A stretch of 64,000 nt of DNA from Vibrio nitrifigilis (GTDB lineage Bacteria; Pseudomonadota; Gammaproteobacteria; Enterobacterales; Vibrionaceae). This document shows positions 53,569-63,605 of the stretch, in pieces; position 1 is the first letter of the stretch, and each line of letters starts with the position of its first letter. The notes beneath the pieces are model-generated. The model was not told where the DNA came from and did no database searches. It saw only the letters and a list, made by a program, of their open reading frames with translations. The stretch covers positions 1,674,001 through 1,738,000 of the forward strand of contig NZ_JADPMR010000001.1 of assembly GCF_015686695.1 (NCBI RefSeq), read 5' to 3'. The translations under genes and the position numbers were made by a program.

Positions 53569-55506
53569 TCATTTTGGTACAGTCGGGGCAAAGACCACTT
53601 CATGGCCCGAGCTAGTGATAATACCGACATATGAAGGTTTGCCCTCTTTATCTAATTTGAGTTCTCCGACTGCTGCAGAGTTCACTAAGTGGCGATATTT
53701 TTCTTGGTCAGGATGACGTTTACGAATTTTAAGCCGTTTACGTTTAGTGAACCAGTTTAATGGCGAACGTGGGCTATATAAAAGGGTATCGGCATAATCA
53801 CAGAGGGTCAATAATGGTTCTGGGAATTGGTTCTTAAACCCACTACACGTGATTTGAAATATATTAGGGCTCGATTTACGCGAGCGCAGGTGGATGTCAT
53901 AAGCAAAAGAGTAGTGCACATCGCCAGACAAAATAACATAGTTCGTTGGTGTTTTACTGTGCGTAAAAATGCTTAACAAGGTATTGGCACTGCCGGGGTG
54001 AGCCATCCAGTTTTCTGCATCGACCATCAAGGGTTTGCCAAACCAAGTCATGATACGTTGCAGCGTTTCAATGAACTTAACGCCGAATATAGGCGCGGCA
54101 GACACAATCAATACTTTCTCTTGATGGAGAATATTTTGCTGTAGTTCCATTAATGCCTCCCAATCCATCAAACCGGAGGGGCGGTTTAAATTGGATTCTG
54201 AGCGCCACCGTTGAGTTCGAGTATCTAACACAATCATCTTTGGCGATGTATCTGTGGTGTAATGCCAATGCTCATAATCGTATAGGTTAGCAATGAACTG
54301 ATCATGGTGCTCCTTTGTAGGCTGATGAGCGTATTGCTTAACTGTAGCGAAAAATTCATTATCGAACTGCTCAGGGCAATTTCCCCAACCTTGAAAGAAC
54401 CAATACCCCATCAAAGCATTACCAATGATACGTTTCGCCAGCGGTTGATGCATCGCGGCATATTCCCAACCTGCTGTTAGGTTCCAATCGTCGGTGACAT
54501 CATGATCATCAAAAATCATATATGTGGGTAGATGAGCGAGCATGCGTTGAATATCGTGAAGACCACGATAAAACTGATTAAGGGCAGACCACTCTGTTTG
54601 CCATTCTTGTTGAGTGGCCGAAGGTAAACTCTCAAAAATGGTACGATAATGTTGGCTCTCTAATAGTGATAGGTTATCCCATAACGTAGGGGACCAGACT
54701 AAGAGATACATAGCGGCAAACTCGGCAAAACTTATCAGGTGATTATCACTGTCGGTCGAGGTGAAAATTGCCCGATTTTTGCCCCCTTTTAAAGGTGTGT
54801 TTTGGGCATTAAATGTTGGTAATAAGTCTTTGCGCCCATAATAACTGCTTGGATGTTGGTAGAGCGCTTTACTGTCAGTAAAATCGGCTTTATCAAACGT
54901 TTCATCATATAGTCCTAACTCGGAAATGACGCGGTGAATAGCCGCGAGCATAGGGCCTGCAACATGATCAGCGTATATTTGATCGCCACTCATCATGAAA
55001 AGGTCGGGGCGTTCGTGTGGTAACTGTTGAGCGACTTTTTTACTCACTGTATGCAGCGCATCTTTACAAGGATCATGCGGGTTGCGACACGAGCCATGCA
55101 AGATGTAATCAGCGCGGCCAGTAAAACGAAAATACGGTTTTGCTTCACCTTCATAGCAGAGGTGGGGATAGAGTTGACTTAACGGACCATGTTGCGTGTT
55201 GATGTCATAATAGTAGTGGGTATCAGGTGTTAACTGACAGGGTAAACGCAGTAGATAAATCCATGCCTTAGACCCAATTTGAAAACGGTTCGGGCAAGCA
55301 GTTTCAACTGTTTCCTCGATAGAGGCGGAGAAAAATGGGGTTTGTTGCTGCGACTTTTCATCACTACTGCTCCTGCTAAACAGTTCAACGTTACCTTGTA
55401 ACTCTTCGGAAGTGGCAAGCCAAATCACCACTTCATCGGATGAGCATTTTCTAATAATAGGGCCAACGAGTAGCAGAGGAAGCGATGGGGAATGGTCTTG
55501 AGGCAA
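53569..55506 (-). CDS. PhoD-like metallophosphatase
   Basis: The protein is 645 residues. TTG 55506 is preferred because AGGAG lies about six bases upstream. It has the PhoD/calcineurin-like metal-binding motifs MMSGDQIYAD (near 175), IFDDHDVTDDWN (near 325) and LSGDVHYSF (near 525). No signal peptide or twin-arginine motif is present, so unlike secreted PhoD it is cytosolic. An N-terminal beta-rich domain (about 1-130) precedes the catalytic domain. The likely activity is phosphodiester or phosphomonoester hydrolysis with Fe/Ca or similar metals; the substrate is unknown. It forms an operon with the small acidic gene 9 bases upstream. Confidence 0.87.
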   Translation of the reverse strand: MPQDHSPSLPLLLVGPIIRKCSSDEVVIWLATSEELQGNVELFSRSSSDEKSQQQTPFFSASIEETVETACPNRFQIGSKAWIYLLRLPCQLTPDTHYYYDINTQHGPLSQLYPHLCYEGEAKPYFRFTGRADYILHGSCRNPHDPCKDALHTVSKKVAQQLPHERPDLFMMSGDQIYADHVAGPMLAAIHRVISELGLYDETFDKADFTDSKALYQHPSSYYGRKDLLPTFNAQNTPLKGGKNRAIFTSTDSDNHLISFAEFAAMYLLVWSPTLWDNLSLLESQHYRTIFESLPSATQQEWQTEWSALNQFYRGLHDIQRMLAHLPTYMIFDDHDVTDDWNLTAGWEYAAMHQPLAKRIIGNALMGYWFFQGWGNCPEQFDNEFFATVKQYAHQPTKEHHDQFIANLYDYEHWHYTTDTSPKMIVLDTRTQRWRSESNLNRPSGLMDWEALMELQQNILHQEKVLIVSAAPIFGVKFIETLQRIMTWFGKPLMVDAENWMAHPGSANTLLSIFTHSKTPTNYVILSGDVHYSFAYDIHLRSRKSSPNIFQITCSGFKNQFPEPLLTLCDYADTLLYSPRSPLNWFTKRKRLKIRKRHPDQEKYRHLVNSAAVGELKLDKEGKPSYVGIITSSGHEVVFAPTVPK

Positions 55507-55515
55507 TCGAAACTC

Positions 55516-55884
55516 CTATTCAGCTGGGGTTCCTTCTTCAAAAATGATGGAGCCCAACATTTCAATGAATTCAGCACTGGTACGCTCATGAGCAACCAAA
55601 AGCAGAGCTAATAATGCCTCAGTTTTTGCCTTTTGTCCGCTGTCTTCTTGTAAGATTCGTGCAATTTGTTGTCTGATAAGTTCGACTTCATGTTCAACAA
55701 ACCCCCGACCTTCTTCTTCACCTTGTTCTTCTTCTGGCGCATTGTCGAAATCTAAAAAGAGGAAATCATCATGGCTATAAGCATTGACGAGTTGTTCAGG
55801 CAACCAGATATCGCCAGTAACTAACTCGGGGTCATTACCGTCAGGAAGAGTGTGTAATAGTGCTTTAAGTTCAGACGCTTTCAC
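55516..55884 (-). CDS. Small acidic protein, unknown, operon partner of the PhoD-like gene
   Basis: The protein is 122 residues with a GTG start. I do not recognise the family. It is very acidic, especially around residues 50-62 (APEEEQGEEEGRG), with a helical C-terminal half and no signal peptide. The stop is 9 bases before the start of the PhoD-like gene, so the two are co-transcribed. It may be a regulator or partner of that enzyme, but only the gene order supports this. Confidence 0.7.
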   Translation of the reverse strand: MKASELKALLHTLPDGNDPELVTGDIWLPEQLVNAYSHDDFLFLDFDNAPEEEQGEEEGRGFVEHEVELIRQQIARILQEDSGQKAKTEALLALLLVAHERTSAEFIEMLGSIIFEEGTPAE

Positions 55885-56035
55885 AGTATCGAATCACTTA
55901 GTGAGTAAAGAAAAAGTATTGTAATAGAAAGTGTATCGGTTTGTCTCATATAAACATAAGCACGCAATAACTGTTTGAGCAAACTTTGCGGCGGTTTTTC
56001 GACAAAATAGGTAGGACAGCGTTCGCTGATGGGAA

Positions 56036-56068
56036 AAAATAATAAAGGCCATCACGATGATGACCTTT
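56036..56068 (-). terminator. Intrinsic terminator of azoR
   Basis: On the - strand AAAGGTCATCA pairs with TGATGGCCTTT (one G-T wobble, 3-base loop), followed by ATTATTTTTT. Confidence 0.75.
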
Positions 56069-56095
56069 GACTAACGGTGGTTGACCGATATTGCC

Positions 56096-56689
56096 TTATA
56101 GGCTGATAGCGCTTAGTTCAGCTTTTGCTGTTTCTAGGCCTTTTGCTAGGTTTTCGTCGCCCATGTTTAGTGCTTCAGCGTAAGCAAATTCCACATCAGT
56201 GATACCAATGAAACCTAGAATAGTTTTTAGGTAAGCGGTTGCGATGTCTTGCGGTGCATCTTTATGAATGCCGCCACGAGTTGTGATAACGACCGCTTTC
56301 TTACCTTTGATCAGACCTTCTGGGCCATTTTCAGAGTATTGGAAAGTCACGCCAGCGCGAGCGATTAAATCAAACCAGTTTTTAAGCTGAGTTGGTACGG
56401 TGAAGTTATACATTGGTGCTGCGATCACAAGTGTGTCTGCTGCTTTCAATTCTTCGATTAGCGTATCAGATAAAGCAACGACTTCTTTTTGTTCTGCTGT
56501 TTGATCTGCGTTACCAGCAGAACCAAGTGCGTTCACAACTGAAAAATCCAAAACAGGAAGTGGATTTGCAGCTAGGTCACGTAGAGTGGTTTGCTCTTTA
56601 TCAAATTGAGCAAGGTACTCGTCTAGAAGTTTGCTTGATTGAGAATATTCACCAAGAATGCTTGATTTAAGTGCTAATACACGAGACAT
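56096..56689 (-). CDS. azoR: FMN-dependent NADH-azoreductase
   Basis: The protein is 197 residues from ATG 56689 (MSRVLALKSSILG), preceded by AAGGAAAC. The frame stays open 153 bases further upstream, but that extension has no family similarity. It is a flavodoxin-like fold enzyme: an SSILGEYSQSS phosphate-binding loop near residue 9, APMYNFTVPTQLKNWFD near 95, and TTRGG near 140, all typical of AzoR (AcpD). It reduces quinones and azo compounds with NADH through bound FMN in the cytosol, and is linked to thiol and quinone stress. It is divergent from hrpA, the same neighbourhood as in Escherichia coli. Confidence 0.94.
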   Translation of the reverse strand: MSRVLALKSSILGEYSQSSKLLDEYLAQFDKEQTTLRDLAANPLPVLDFSVVNALGSAGNADQTAEQKEVVALSDTLIEELKAADTLVIAAPMYNFTVPTQLKNWFDLIARAGVTFQYSENGPEGLIKGKKAVVITTRGGIHKDAPQDIATAYLKTILGFIGITDVEFAYAEALNMGDENLAKGLETAKAELSAISL

Positions 56690-56997
56690 AGTGTGTTTCC
56701 TTATCCGTTTCATTATTGTGTCGTTGATGGTGTCATCATATCGTTGCGTTAGAAGCATCTTAAGTAGGTAAACTTGCTTAACATGTTCAACTTTTTCGAA
56801 TATAGACTCTATGATTATCCGCAACTTACTGTTTATTAACAAGCTTAATTCTGTTTAATTAATGCATTTATCATTCGATTGAGTGATATTACATTGCAAT
56901 ATGGCACGTTTGATTTTGTGACAACGGGTTTAGCACTTGCAACTCTGTGTTACAATCCGCGCAGATTTTTGTTTCAACAGAATAAATAGGAAGCGCT

Positions 56998-59900
56998 TTG
57001 ACTCATTCTCAAGTCAACTCAGACAAGCCTGCACATGCGCAGGCCAATAGTGCAAAGTCCCTTAAACAAGCACTTAATCAATGTTTGATTAAAGATCGTT
57101 TTCGTCTCAGCAAACGCATAAACGGCGCAAGTAAAATTAAAAATAACGAAGCGCGTAGTGCCGTATTTGATGAAATCGCTCTCGATATCGCCAAATCAAT
57201 GATGGTGGTTCAGCAGCGTCAGCAAAGAACTGTGACGTTGGAATATCCTGAACTGCTGCCAGTCAGTCAAAAGAAAGATGACATCGCAGAAGCGATTGAA
57301 AATAACCAAGTCGTGATCATTGCGGGTGAAACCGGCTCAGGTAAAACGACGCAAATTCCTAAGATTTGTGCCGAACTCGGCCGTGGTCAATTTGGTTTAA
57401 TTGGTCACACTCAGCCACGTCGTCTGGCGGCTCGCTCTGTTGCAAATCGTATTGCAGAAGAGATGCAAACCCAAATGGGAGATGTTGTTGGTTATAAAGT
57501 GCGTTTTAGCGATCAAGTGTCTGATCAAACGCAAATTAAACTGATGACCGATGGTATTTTGTTGGCGGAGATTCAAAATGATCGTTTTTTGAATCAATAC
57601 GACACCATCATTATCGATGAAGCTCATGAGCGCTCGTTGAACATCGATTTTATTTTGGGCTATCTAAAACAGTTATTACCACGTCGCCCTGATTTAAAAG
57701 TCATCATTACTTCAGCGACTATTGATCCCGAACGATTCTCAGAGCATTTTTATGATGCACCTATCATTGAAGTCTCTGGCCGAACTTATCCTGTAGAAAC
57801 CCGTTATCGCCCATTAGGTGGTGAAGAAGAGAGTGAAAGTGACCACGATCAGTTAGAGGGCATCAAGCAAGCGGTAGAAGAACTGTGCGATGAAGGTTTG
57901 GGTGATATTTTGGTGTTTATGAGTGGTGAGCGTGAAATTCGTGATACTGCTGACGCGCTAGGTAAAATGAAACTGCGTGATACCGAAATAGTGCCATTGT
58001 ATGCGCGTTTGTCTGCCGGCGAACAAAATAAGATATTTCAGCCGCATGCAGGACGCCGCATTGTGCTTTCAACCAACGTGGCCGAAACATCGTTAACGGT
58101 TCCGGGTATTAAGTATGTGATTGACCCAGGTACCGCGCGTATTAGTCGTTACAGTTATCGCACGAAAGTGCAGCGCTTACCGATCGAACGTATTTCTCAA
58201 GCCAGTGCCAACCAGCGTAAAGGCCGTTGTGGTCGTGTTGAAGAGGGGATCTGTATCCGCCTTTATTCAGAAGAGGATTTCAATGCCCGCTCTGAATTTA
58301 CTGACCCAGAAATTTTACGTACCAACTTAGCCTCGGTTATCTTACAGATGACGGCATTGGGCTTAGGTGATATCGAAGCGTTTCCGTTCGTTGAAGCGCC
58401 AGATAAACGCAACATCCAAGATGGTGTTCGATTACTTGATGAGCTTGGTGCGATCAGTGAAAAGACCAAAGGCGACAAGAAGGTAAAAGTATTGACGACA
58501 ATGGGGCGTCAATTAGCCAATTTACCGATTGATCCGCGTTTAGCGCGTATGGTTCTCGAAGCACCTAAAATGGGCTGTTTGAAAGAAATCATGATTATTG
58601 CATCGGCGTTATCGATTCAAGATCCGCGTGAACGCCCAAGTGATAAAAAGCAATCGTCTGACGATAAGCATCGCCGTTTCTTCCATGAAGACTCCGATTT
58701 CTTAACTTTTGTTAACTTGTGGGAATACCTGCAGAAGAAACAAAAGGAACTGAGTAACAACCAGTTCCGCCGCCATGTAAAAGAAGAATACATGAACTAT
58801 CTGCGTATTCGTGAGTGGCAAGATGTGTATACCCAATTGCATCAAGCAATGCGTGACATGGGCGGCAAACTCAATACTGAGCCGGGCAGTTATCAAGGTG
58901 TTCACACTGCGATTTTAACGGGTTTACTTTCACATATAGGCCTTAAAGATCAAGAGAAAAACGAGTATCAAGGTGCGCGCAATGCTCGTTATCATATTTT
59001 CCCTGCTTCAGGACTCTTTAAGAAACAGCCTAAATGGGTGATGTCAGCAGAGCTGGTTGAAACATCGAAACTTTGGGCTCGTGTGGTGGCTAAAATTCAA
59101 CCTGAATGGGTAGAGCCGCTGGCAAAACATCTGATTAAACGTAGTTACAGTGAGCCGCATTGGTCGAAAAAACGTGCGGCGGTTATGGCTCATGAAAAAG
59201 TGATGCTATTTGGTATTCCTATCGTGGCCAAACGCCTAGTGAATTACGGCAATATTGATTCAGCCGTCAGCCGTGAAATCTTTATCCGCAGCGCGCTGGT
59301 GGAAGGTGAATGGGAAACGAAACACGCTTTCTTTAAACAAAACCGCGCATTGCTGCATGAAGTGGAAGAGCTTGAACATAAATCTCGTCGGCGTGATATT
59401 TTGGTCGACGATGAAGAACTGTTCCAGTTCTACGATCAACGAATCGGTACTGATGTAGTTTCGGGGCGTCACTTTGATACATGGTGGAAAAAAGTTTCCA
59501 AAGACACACCGGAACTTCTTAACTTTGAAAAAGAGATGCTGGTTAAAGGGGATGCAAGCCATGTCACTGAGCTTGATTACCCGAATTTCTGGTATCAAGA
59601 CGGACTCAAACTTAAGCTCAGCTACCAATTTGAGCCGGGAGAAGATAGTGACGGTGTCACAGTTCATATTCCATTACCTATCTTAAACCAGGTTGAACCC
59701 CAAGGATTTGATTGGCAGATTCCAGGGCTACGTCATGAGTTGGTGGTGAGTTTGATTAAATCGCTACCAAAGACGCTACGCAAAAACTTTGTTCCAGCGC
59801 CTAACTACGCCGATGCGTTTCTCGCTCGTGTCAAACCGATGGAATTACCGCTGCTCGATGCGCTAGAAAAAGAGTTGCGCCGCATGACTGGTGTCGAAGT

Positions 59901-60933
59901 ATTACGTGAAGATTGGAAATGGGACCAGATACCAGAGCACTTGAAAGTGACGTTTCGTGCAGTCGACCATCGCAATCGTAAGCTTAAAGAAAACAAAGAT
60001 TTATTTGAGCTAAAAGAGAGCTTAAAAGAGAAGGTGCAAGAAACCTTATCAAAAGTCGCAGACGATGATATCGAGCAAAAAGATCTTCACACTTGGTCAT
60101 TTGGTGAGTTGCCGCGTGTTTACCAGCAAAAACGTGGGGGCTTCGATGTTAAAGCTTACCCAGCGCTGGTAGATAACAAAGACAGTGTCGAAATTAAACT
60201 ATTCGAAACCGAACAAGAACAGCATAGTGTGATGCAGCAAGGTCAGCGCCGTTTAGTGTTACTTAATGTTCCATCACCAATCAAATACTTACATGCGAAT
60301 TTACCAAATAAATCAAAACTTGGACTGTATTTTAACCCCTACGGTAAAGTTCTCGATTTGATTGATGATTGCATCGCATGTGGGGTCGATAAACTGATTG
60401 AACAGCACGGTGGCATTGTTTGGGAGCCAGAACAGTTTGAAGCATTGAAGGAACAAATTCGTGGCGAACTCGGCGATACAGTTGTGGACATTGCGCAGCA
60501 GGTAGAAAGTATTTTGACGACAGCGTTTAATATCAATAAACGACTGAAAGGGAAGATCGACTTTTCTATGGCATTTGCGCTTTCAGACATCAAAGCACAA
60601 ATCGAAGGTCTCATTTTTAAAGGCTTCGCTACGGAGTGTGGTTGGAAACGTCTGCCGGATATCCTACGCTATATGAAAGCAATCGAGCGTCGTATGGAGA
60701 AATTACCGATCGATCCTAATAAAGATCGGTTGCACATGCTAAAAATAGAATCCGTGACTAACGATTATCAGGAACTCTTGAATAAGATACCGAAAGGAAT
60801 GGTCGTACCGGAAAAAGTTAAAGAGATCCGCTGGATGATTGAAGAGTTGCGAGTGAGTTACTTTGCTCAGCAGCTTGGAACGCCTTATCCAGTCTCAGAT
60901 AAGCGAATTAAAAACGCGATAGATGAATGTTAG
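56998..60933 (+). CDS. hrpA: ATP-dependent RNA helicase HrpA (DEAH box)
   Basis: The protein is 1311 residues, close to the 1300 of the E. coli protein. The start is TTG 56998, with AGGAAG eight bases before it. It has Walker A GETGSGKT (110-117), DEAH (207-210), SAT (about 240), the helicase C motif NVAETSLTVPGI and QRKGRCGR, then the HA2 and OB-fold regions and the long HrpA-specific C-terminal DUF3418 domain. It is cytosolic, unwinds RNA with ATP and in E. coli resolves stalled ribosomes on mRNA. A -10-like TACAAT lies at 56951-56956. No lesion is seen. Confidence 0.96.
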   Translation: MTHSQVNSDKPAHAQANSAKSLKQALNQCLIKDRFRLSKRINGASKIKNNEARSAVFDEIALDIAKSMMVVQQRQQRTVTLEYPELLPVSQKKDDIAEAIENNQVVIIAGETGSGKTTQIPKICAELGRGQFGLIGHTQPRRLAARSVANRIAEEMQTQMGDVVGYKVRFSDQVSDQTQIKLMTDGILLAEIQNDRFLNQYDTIIIDEAHERSLNIDFILGYLKQLLPRRPDLKVIITSATIDPERFSEHFYDAPIIEVSGRTYPVETRYRPLGGEEESESDHDQLEGIKQAVEELCDEGLGDILVFMSGEREIRDTADALGKMKLRDTEIVPLYARLSAGEQNKIFQPHAGRRIVLSTNVAETSLTVPGIKYVIDPGTARISRYSYRTKVQRLPIERISQASANQRKGRCGRVEEGICIRLYSEEDFNARSEFTDPEILRTNLASVILQMTALGLGDIEAFPFVEAPDKRNIQDGVRLLDELGAISEKTKGDKKVKVLTTMGRQLANLPIDPRLARMVLEAPKMGCLKEIMIIASALSIQDPRERPSDKKQSSDDKHRRFFHEDSDFLTFVNLWEYLQKKQKELSNNQFRRHVKEEYMNYLRIREWQDVYTQLHQAMRDMGGKLNTEPGSYQGVHTAILTGLLSHIGLKDQEKNEYQGARNARYHIFPASGLFKKQPKWVMSAELVETSKLWARVVAKIQPEWVEPLAKHLIKRSYSEPHWSKKRAAVMAHEKVMLFGIPIVAKRLVNYGNIDSAVSREIFIRSALVEGEWETKHAFFKQNRALLHEVEELEHKSRRRDILVDDEELFQFYDQRIGTDVVSGRHFDTWWKKVSKDTPELLNFEKEMLVKGDASHVTELDYPNFWYQDGLKLKLSYQFEPGEDSDGVTVHIPLPILNQVEPQGFDWQIPGLRHELVVSLIKSLPKTLRKNFVPAPNYADAFLARVKPMELPLLDALEKELRRMTGVEVLREDWKWDQIPEHLKVTFRAVDHRNRKLKENKDLFELKESLKEKVQETLSKVADDDIEQKDLHTWSFGELPRVYQQKRGGFDVKAYPALVDNKDSVEIKLFETEQEQHSVMQQGQRRLVLLNVPSPIKYLHANLPNKSKLGLYFNPYGKVLDLIDDCIACGVDKLIEQHGGIVWEPEQFEALKEQIRGELGDTVVDIAQQVESILTTAFNINKRLKGKIDFSMAFALSDIKAQIEGLIFKGFATECGWKRLPDILRYMKAIERRMEKLPIDPNKDRLHMLKIESVTNDYQELLNKIPKGMVVPEKVKEIRWMIEELRVSYFAQQLGTPYPVSDKRIKNAIDEC

Positions 60934-60984
60934 GTATGGGATTTGCATCTTCCTGATATATCACTATAATCTGGCGGGATATGT

Positions 60985-61014
60985 GGCAAAGGATGGCCGA
61001 TTACAACCTTTGCC
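60985..61014 (+). other. Hairpin between hrpA and the outer-membrane protein gene
   Basis: GGCAAAGG (60985-60992) pairs exactly with CCTTTGCC (61007-61014), 14-base loop, no T run. It is either a weak hrpA end signal or a structured leader of the next gene, whose start is 25 bases away. Confidence 0.45.
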
Positions 61015-61038
61015 GCACTTAAATAGAGAAGGTTAATC

Positions 61039-61515
61039 ATGAAAAAGACATTACTAGCATTGGCTCTGATCGGTGCATCTACTTCAGCATTTGCTGATTC
61101 ATGGGTTTATGGCGGTGCTTCAGTAGGTACGGCTGATTTGAATGGTGAGTCAGGTACAGCATATAACGTGCATGTTGGTACAGGCCTTCTACCTCTTATT
61201 GGTGTCGAAGCGGGTTACAACAAATTTGAAGATTTCAGTAACTCTGGCGGTTTAACAATCGATGATACTTACGTGGCTGTAAAACCAAGTATTAACTTTG
61301 GCCCACTGCAAGTGTACGGCAAAGCGGGTCTTCATAAATGGGATTCTTCTTATTCTCACGATAACGGTGATGATGGCTATGACACTATGTATGGGGTTGG
61401 TGCTGACTACGAAGTCTTTGGTCCAATATCTGTGGGCGCGAACTTCATGAATTACATGGTTGATGGTGATAACGTAGAAACATACTCGCTAACAGTTTCA
61501 ATCAACTTACTGTAA
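61039..61515 (+). CDS. Small outer-membrane beta-barrel protein
   Basis: The protein is 158 residues with SD GAAGG. A signal peptide (MKKTLLALALIGASTSAFA, cut before Asp20) is followed by about eight amphipathic beta-strands with Gly/Tyr-rich turns (YGGASVGTADL, VEAGYNKF, VYGKAGLHKW, YGVGADYEVFGP), ending in a typical outer-membrane C-terminal strand (YSLTVSINLL). This is an OmpA/OmpX-like eight-stranded barrel. A Ca-binding-like DNGDDGYD loop lies near residue 110. No peptidoglycan-binding domain is present. The role is unknown; similar proteins act in adhesion or envelope stress. Confidence 0.85.
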   Translation: MKKTLLALALIGASTSAFADSWVYGGASVGTADLNGESGTAYNVHVGTGLLPLIGVEAGYNKFEDFSNSGGLTIDDTYVAVKPSINFGPLQVYGKAGLHKWDSSYSHDNGDDGYDTMYGVGADYEVFGPISVGANFMNYMVDGDNVETYSLTVSINLL

Positions 61516-61541
61516 AGACAAGTATTTATATTTGTTTCAAT

Positions 61542-61571
61542 AAAAAGGAGCCGTGTAAACGGCTCCTTTTT
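61542..61571 (+). terminator. Bidirectional intrinsic terminator
   Basis: AAAAAGGAGCCGT and ACGGCTCCTTTTT form a perfect 13-bp stem with a GTAA loop between two convergent genes. Confidence 0.9.
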
Positions 61572-61619
61572 TATGTCATCGAAGTTAAAATCTAAATCGC
61601 TAATTCGCTCAAGTGAGAT

Positions 61620-63101
61620 TTAAAGATAACGTGATTTGAGATGCTGTTTGAAGAACGCTGGATTTAACACTTCTCCAGTCGCTTGTGTAAGAATTTCATT
61701 GGTAGTGTACAAACTGCCTTTGCTCCAAACATGGTCGTTAAGCCATGTGAAAATAGGAGAAAGATCGCCAGAATCCAAAACACTCTCTACATCAATCGTT
61801 TTGCGCATGGCTGCCATAAATTGAGCCGCATACATTGCACCCAGTGTATAACTTGGGAAATAGCCAAATGAACCATCGGTCCAATGAATATCTTGCATGC
61901 ACCCTTGGCGGTAATTCCCTTTTGTCGATAAACCTAAGTAGCCTTGCATTTTTTCGTCCCATAATTCTGGAACATCGGCACAAGTGATCTTGCCATTCAT
62001 TAAATCACGCTCAATTTCGTAGCGCAAAATGACGTGTGCAGGGTAGGTTAACTCATCAGCATCAATGCGGATAAAGTCTTTCTTCACCCGAGTGTATACT
62101 TTTTGCAGGTTAGCTACGTCAAACAGACCCTCAGTACTATCGTCGAATCGGCCTTTAATGAGCTTGGCTAAATGGGCGATAAAATGTGGGTTGCGGCCCA
62201 ATTGCATTTCAAAAAATAGGGACTGAGATTCATGCACCCCCATAGAACGGGCTTCGCCAGCACGAGTACCAGCCAATGCACGTGGCAAACCTTGTTCATA
62301 ACGAGCATGCCCCGTTTCATGAACAATACCCATAATGGATTGAACAAATTCACTTTCATCGTAGCGCGTGGTAATGCGCACATCGGTAGGTACACCCCCA
62401 CAAAATGGGTGAACACTTTCATCTAACCGGCCATGAGAAAAGTCAAATTGCAGTAGCTTCATCACTTCTTTACCGAGTGCTTTTTGTGCTTGTGCCGGGT
62501 AGTGACCTTTGGGCTCAATCACAGGTTCTGACGCTTGCTTTTCTATGGCTTGATCGATCATGTCAGGTAGCCAAGATTTTACATCGGTAAAGACTTTGTC
62601 TAGCGACTCACTGGTTGTGCCGGGTTCATATAAATTAAGCATTGCATCATAAGGCGTTGTTCCTGCCACTTCTGCTCGAATTTGTGCCTCTTGCTGAGAC
62701 AATGTGACCACTTCTTGCCAGTTTGCAATAAATCCTTGCCAATCGTTTTGAGTACGCTGTTCACGCCATGCATGTTCACATTTTGACCCAGCGAGTGATT
62801 TGGCTTCCACAAATTCGTCAGGTAGGACGGTCGCTTGTTGCCATTGCTGCTTCATTTCTCTGAGAATAGCACTCTGAGTTTGGTCGAGATTTTCTTGCGC
62901 TGCGGATTCGAACCATTCCTCTAGTTGAGGTTGGGTTCTCATTTGATGGATATGAACAGAGAGCTCAGCCATCGCTGCGCCGCGAGCTTCGGCACCACCG
63001 GAGGGCATGATAGAAGATTGGTCCCAGCTAGAAATGGCGTATAAGTGCTCAAAATTGGCGACTTTCTTTGAATGCTTAACTAGTTTTTCGAATGCGCTCA
63101 T
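61620..63101 (-). CDS. M32-family metallocarboxypeptidase
   Basis: The protein is 493 residues, the usual length of thermostable (Taq-type) carboxypeptidase 1. The zinc site HETGH is at 261-265, with the third ligand Glu in the HESQSLFFE segment near 291. Other family motifs are GTRAGE just before it and DVRITTRYDE at about 240. It is cytosolic with no signal peptide, removes C-terminal residues from peptides with broad specificity, and probably helps peptide turnover. SD AGGT precedes the start. It stands alone between the outer-membrane protein gene and hcp. Confidence 0.94.
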   Translation of the reverse strand: MSAFEKLVKHSKKVANFEHLYAISSWDQSSIMPSGGAEARGAAMAELSVHIHQMRTQPQLEEWFESAAQENLDQTQSAILREMKQQWQQATVLPDEFVEAKSLAGSKCEHAWREQRTQNDWQGFIANWQEVVTLSQQEAQIRAEVAGTTPYDAMLNLYEPGTTSESLDKVFTDVKSWLPDMIDQAIEKQASEPVIEPKGHYPAQAQKALGKEVMKLLQFDFSHGRLDESVHPFCGGVPTDVRITTRYDESEFVQSIMGIVHETGHARYEQGLPRALAGTRAGEARSMGVHESQSLFFEMQLGRNPHFIAHLAKLIKGRFDDSTEGLFDVANLQKVYTRVKKDFIRIDADELTYPAHVILRYEIERDLMNGKITCADVPELWDEKMQGYLGLSTKGNYRQGCMQDIHWTDGSFGYFPSYTLGAMYAAQFMAAMRKTIDVESVLDSGDLSPIFTWLNDHVWSKGSLYTTNEILTQATGEVLNPAFFKQHLKSRYL

Positions 63102-63326
63102 AGAATAGACCTACATGATAAAAGAATAAGTTTTGATAATAGCAAACAGGCGCAAATTATCATCTCATTTCTCTTGTGGTTGGGTAGGGTAAAACGCGCA
63201 TTATCATAGGGTTGGTCGTTATATCCGATGCCAAGTAAATTCTGTCACTCGCTATCAACATCAACATAACTCTGACAGTTGGTTGTGGATGAGGTGACAT
63301 ACTAAATAGTGCTGAGTAGGGCGAGG

Positions 63327-63371
63327 AACCTTGCCTATGCGAGCAAAAACTTGCTCAGTCTTAGGCAGGTT
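63327..63371 (+). other. Extended dyad upstream of the hcp promoter
   Basis: Two nested stems: AACC(T)TGCCTA with TAGGCAGGTT, and GAGCAA with TTGCTC around an AAAC loop. It lies about 60-100 bases upstream of the sigma-54 promoter, where activator sites for such promoters sit. The flanking stretch 63102-63605 holds no gene. Confidence 0.45.
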
Positions 63372-63427
63372 ATTGCTTAAATAAGTGATAGATAATTATA
63401 ACTATATGAATTTTATAGGTGAGAGAC

Positions 63428-63444
63428 TTGGCATTGACCTTGCT
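63428..63444 (+). promoter_or_regulatory. Sigma-54 (RpoN) promoter of hcp
   Basis: TTGGCATTGACCTTGCT fits the -24/-12 consensus, with GG and GC separated by exactly 10 bases. In V. cholerae, hcp genes are driven by sigma-54 and the activator VasH, so position and family agree. Predicted start near 63455, leaving a leader of about 150 bases. Confidence 0.75.
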
Positions 63445-63605
63445 CTTATCTATAGACCATCAACATGATGGAAAAAGTTCACAATGTGGTCATGAGTATG
63501 AACGAATCTGATACACAGGCTTAATAAAAAATAGTATTAGAGGGGCATTGTGGAAAATATAAATAAAAACAACCCATTGGTTATTCAACGTTAGAAGGAT
63601 TTGTT

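Noticed and set aside
56895..56925. Sigma-54 promoter (TGGCACG) before hrpA
   Set aside because: No GC at the required -12 spacing.
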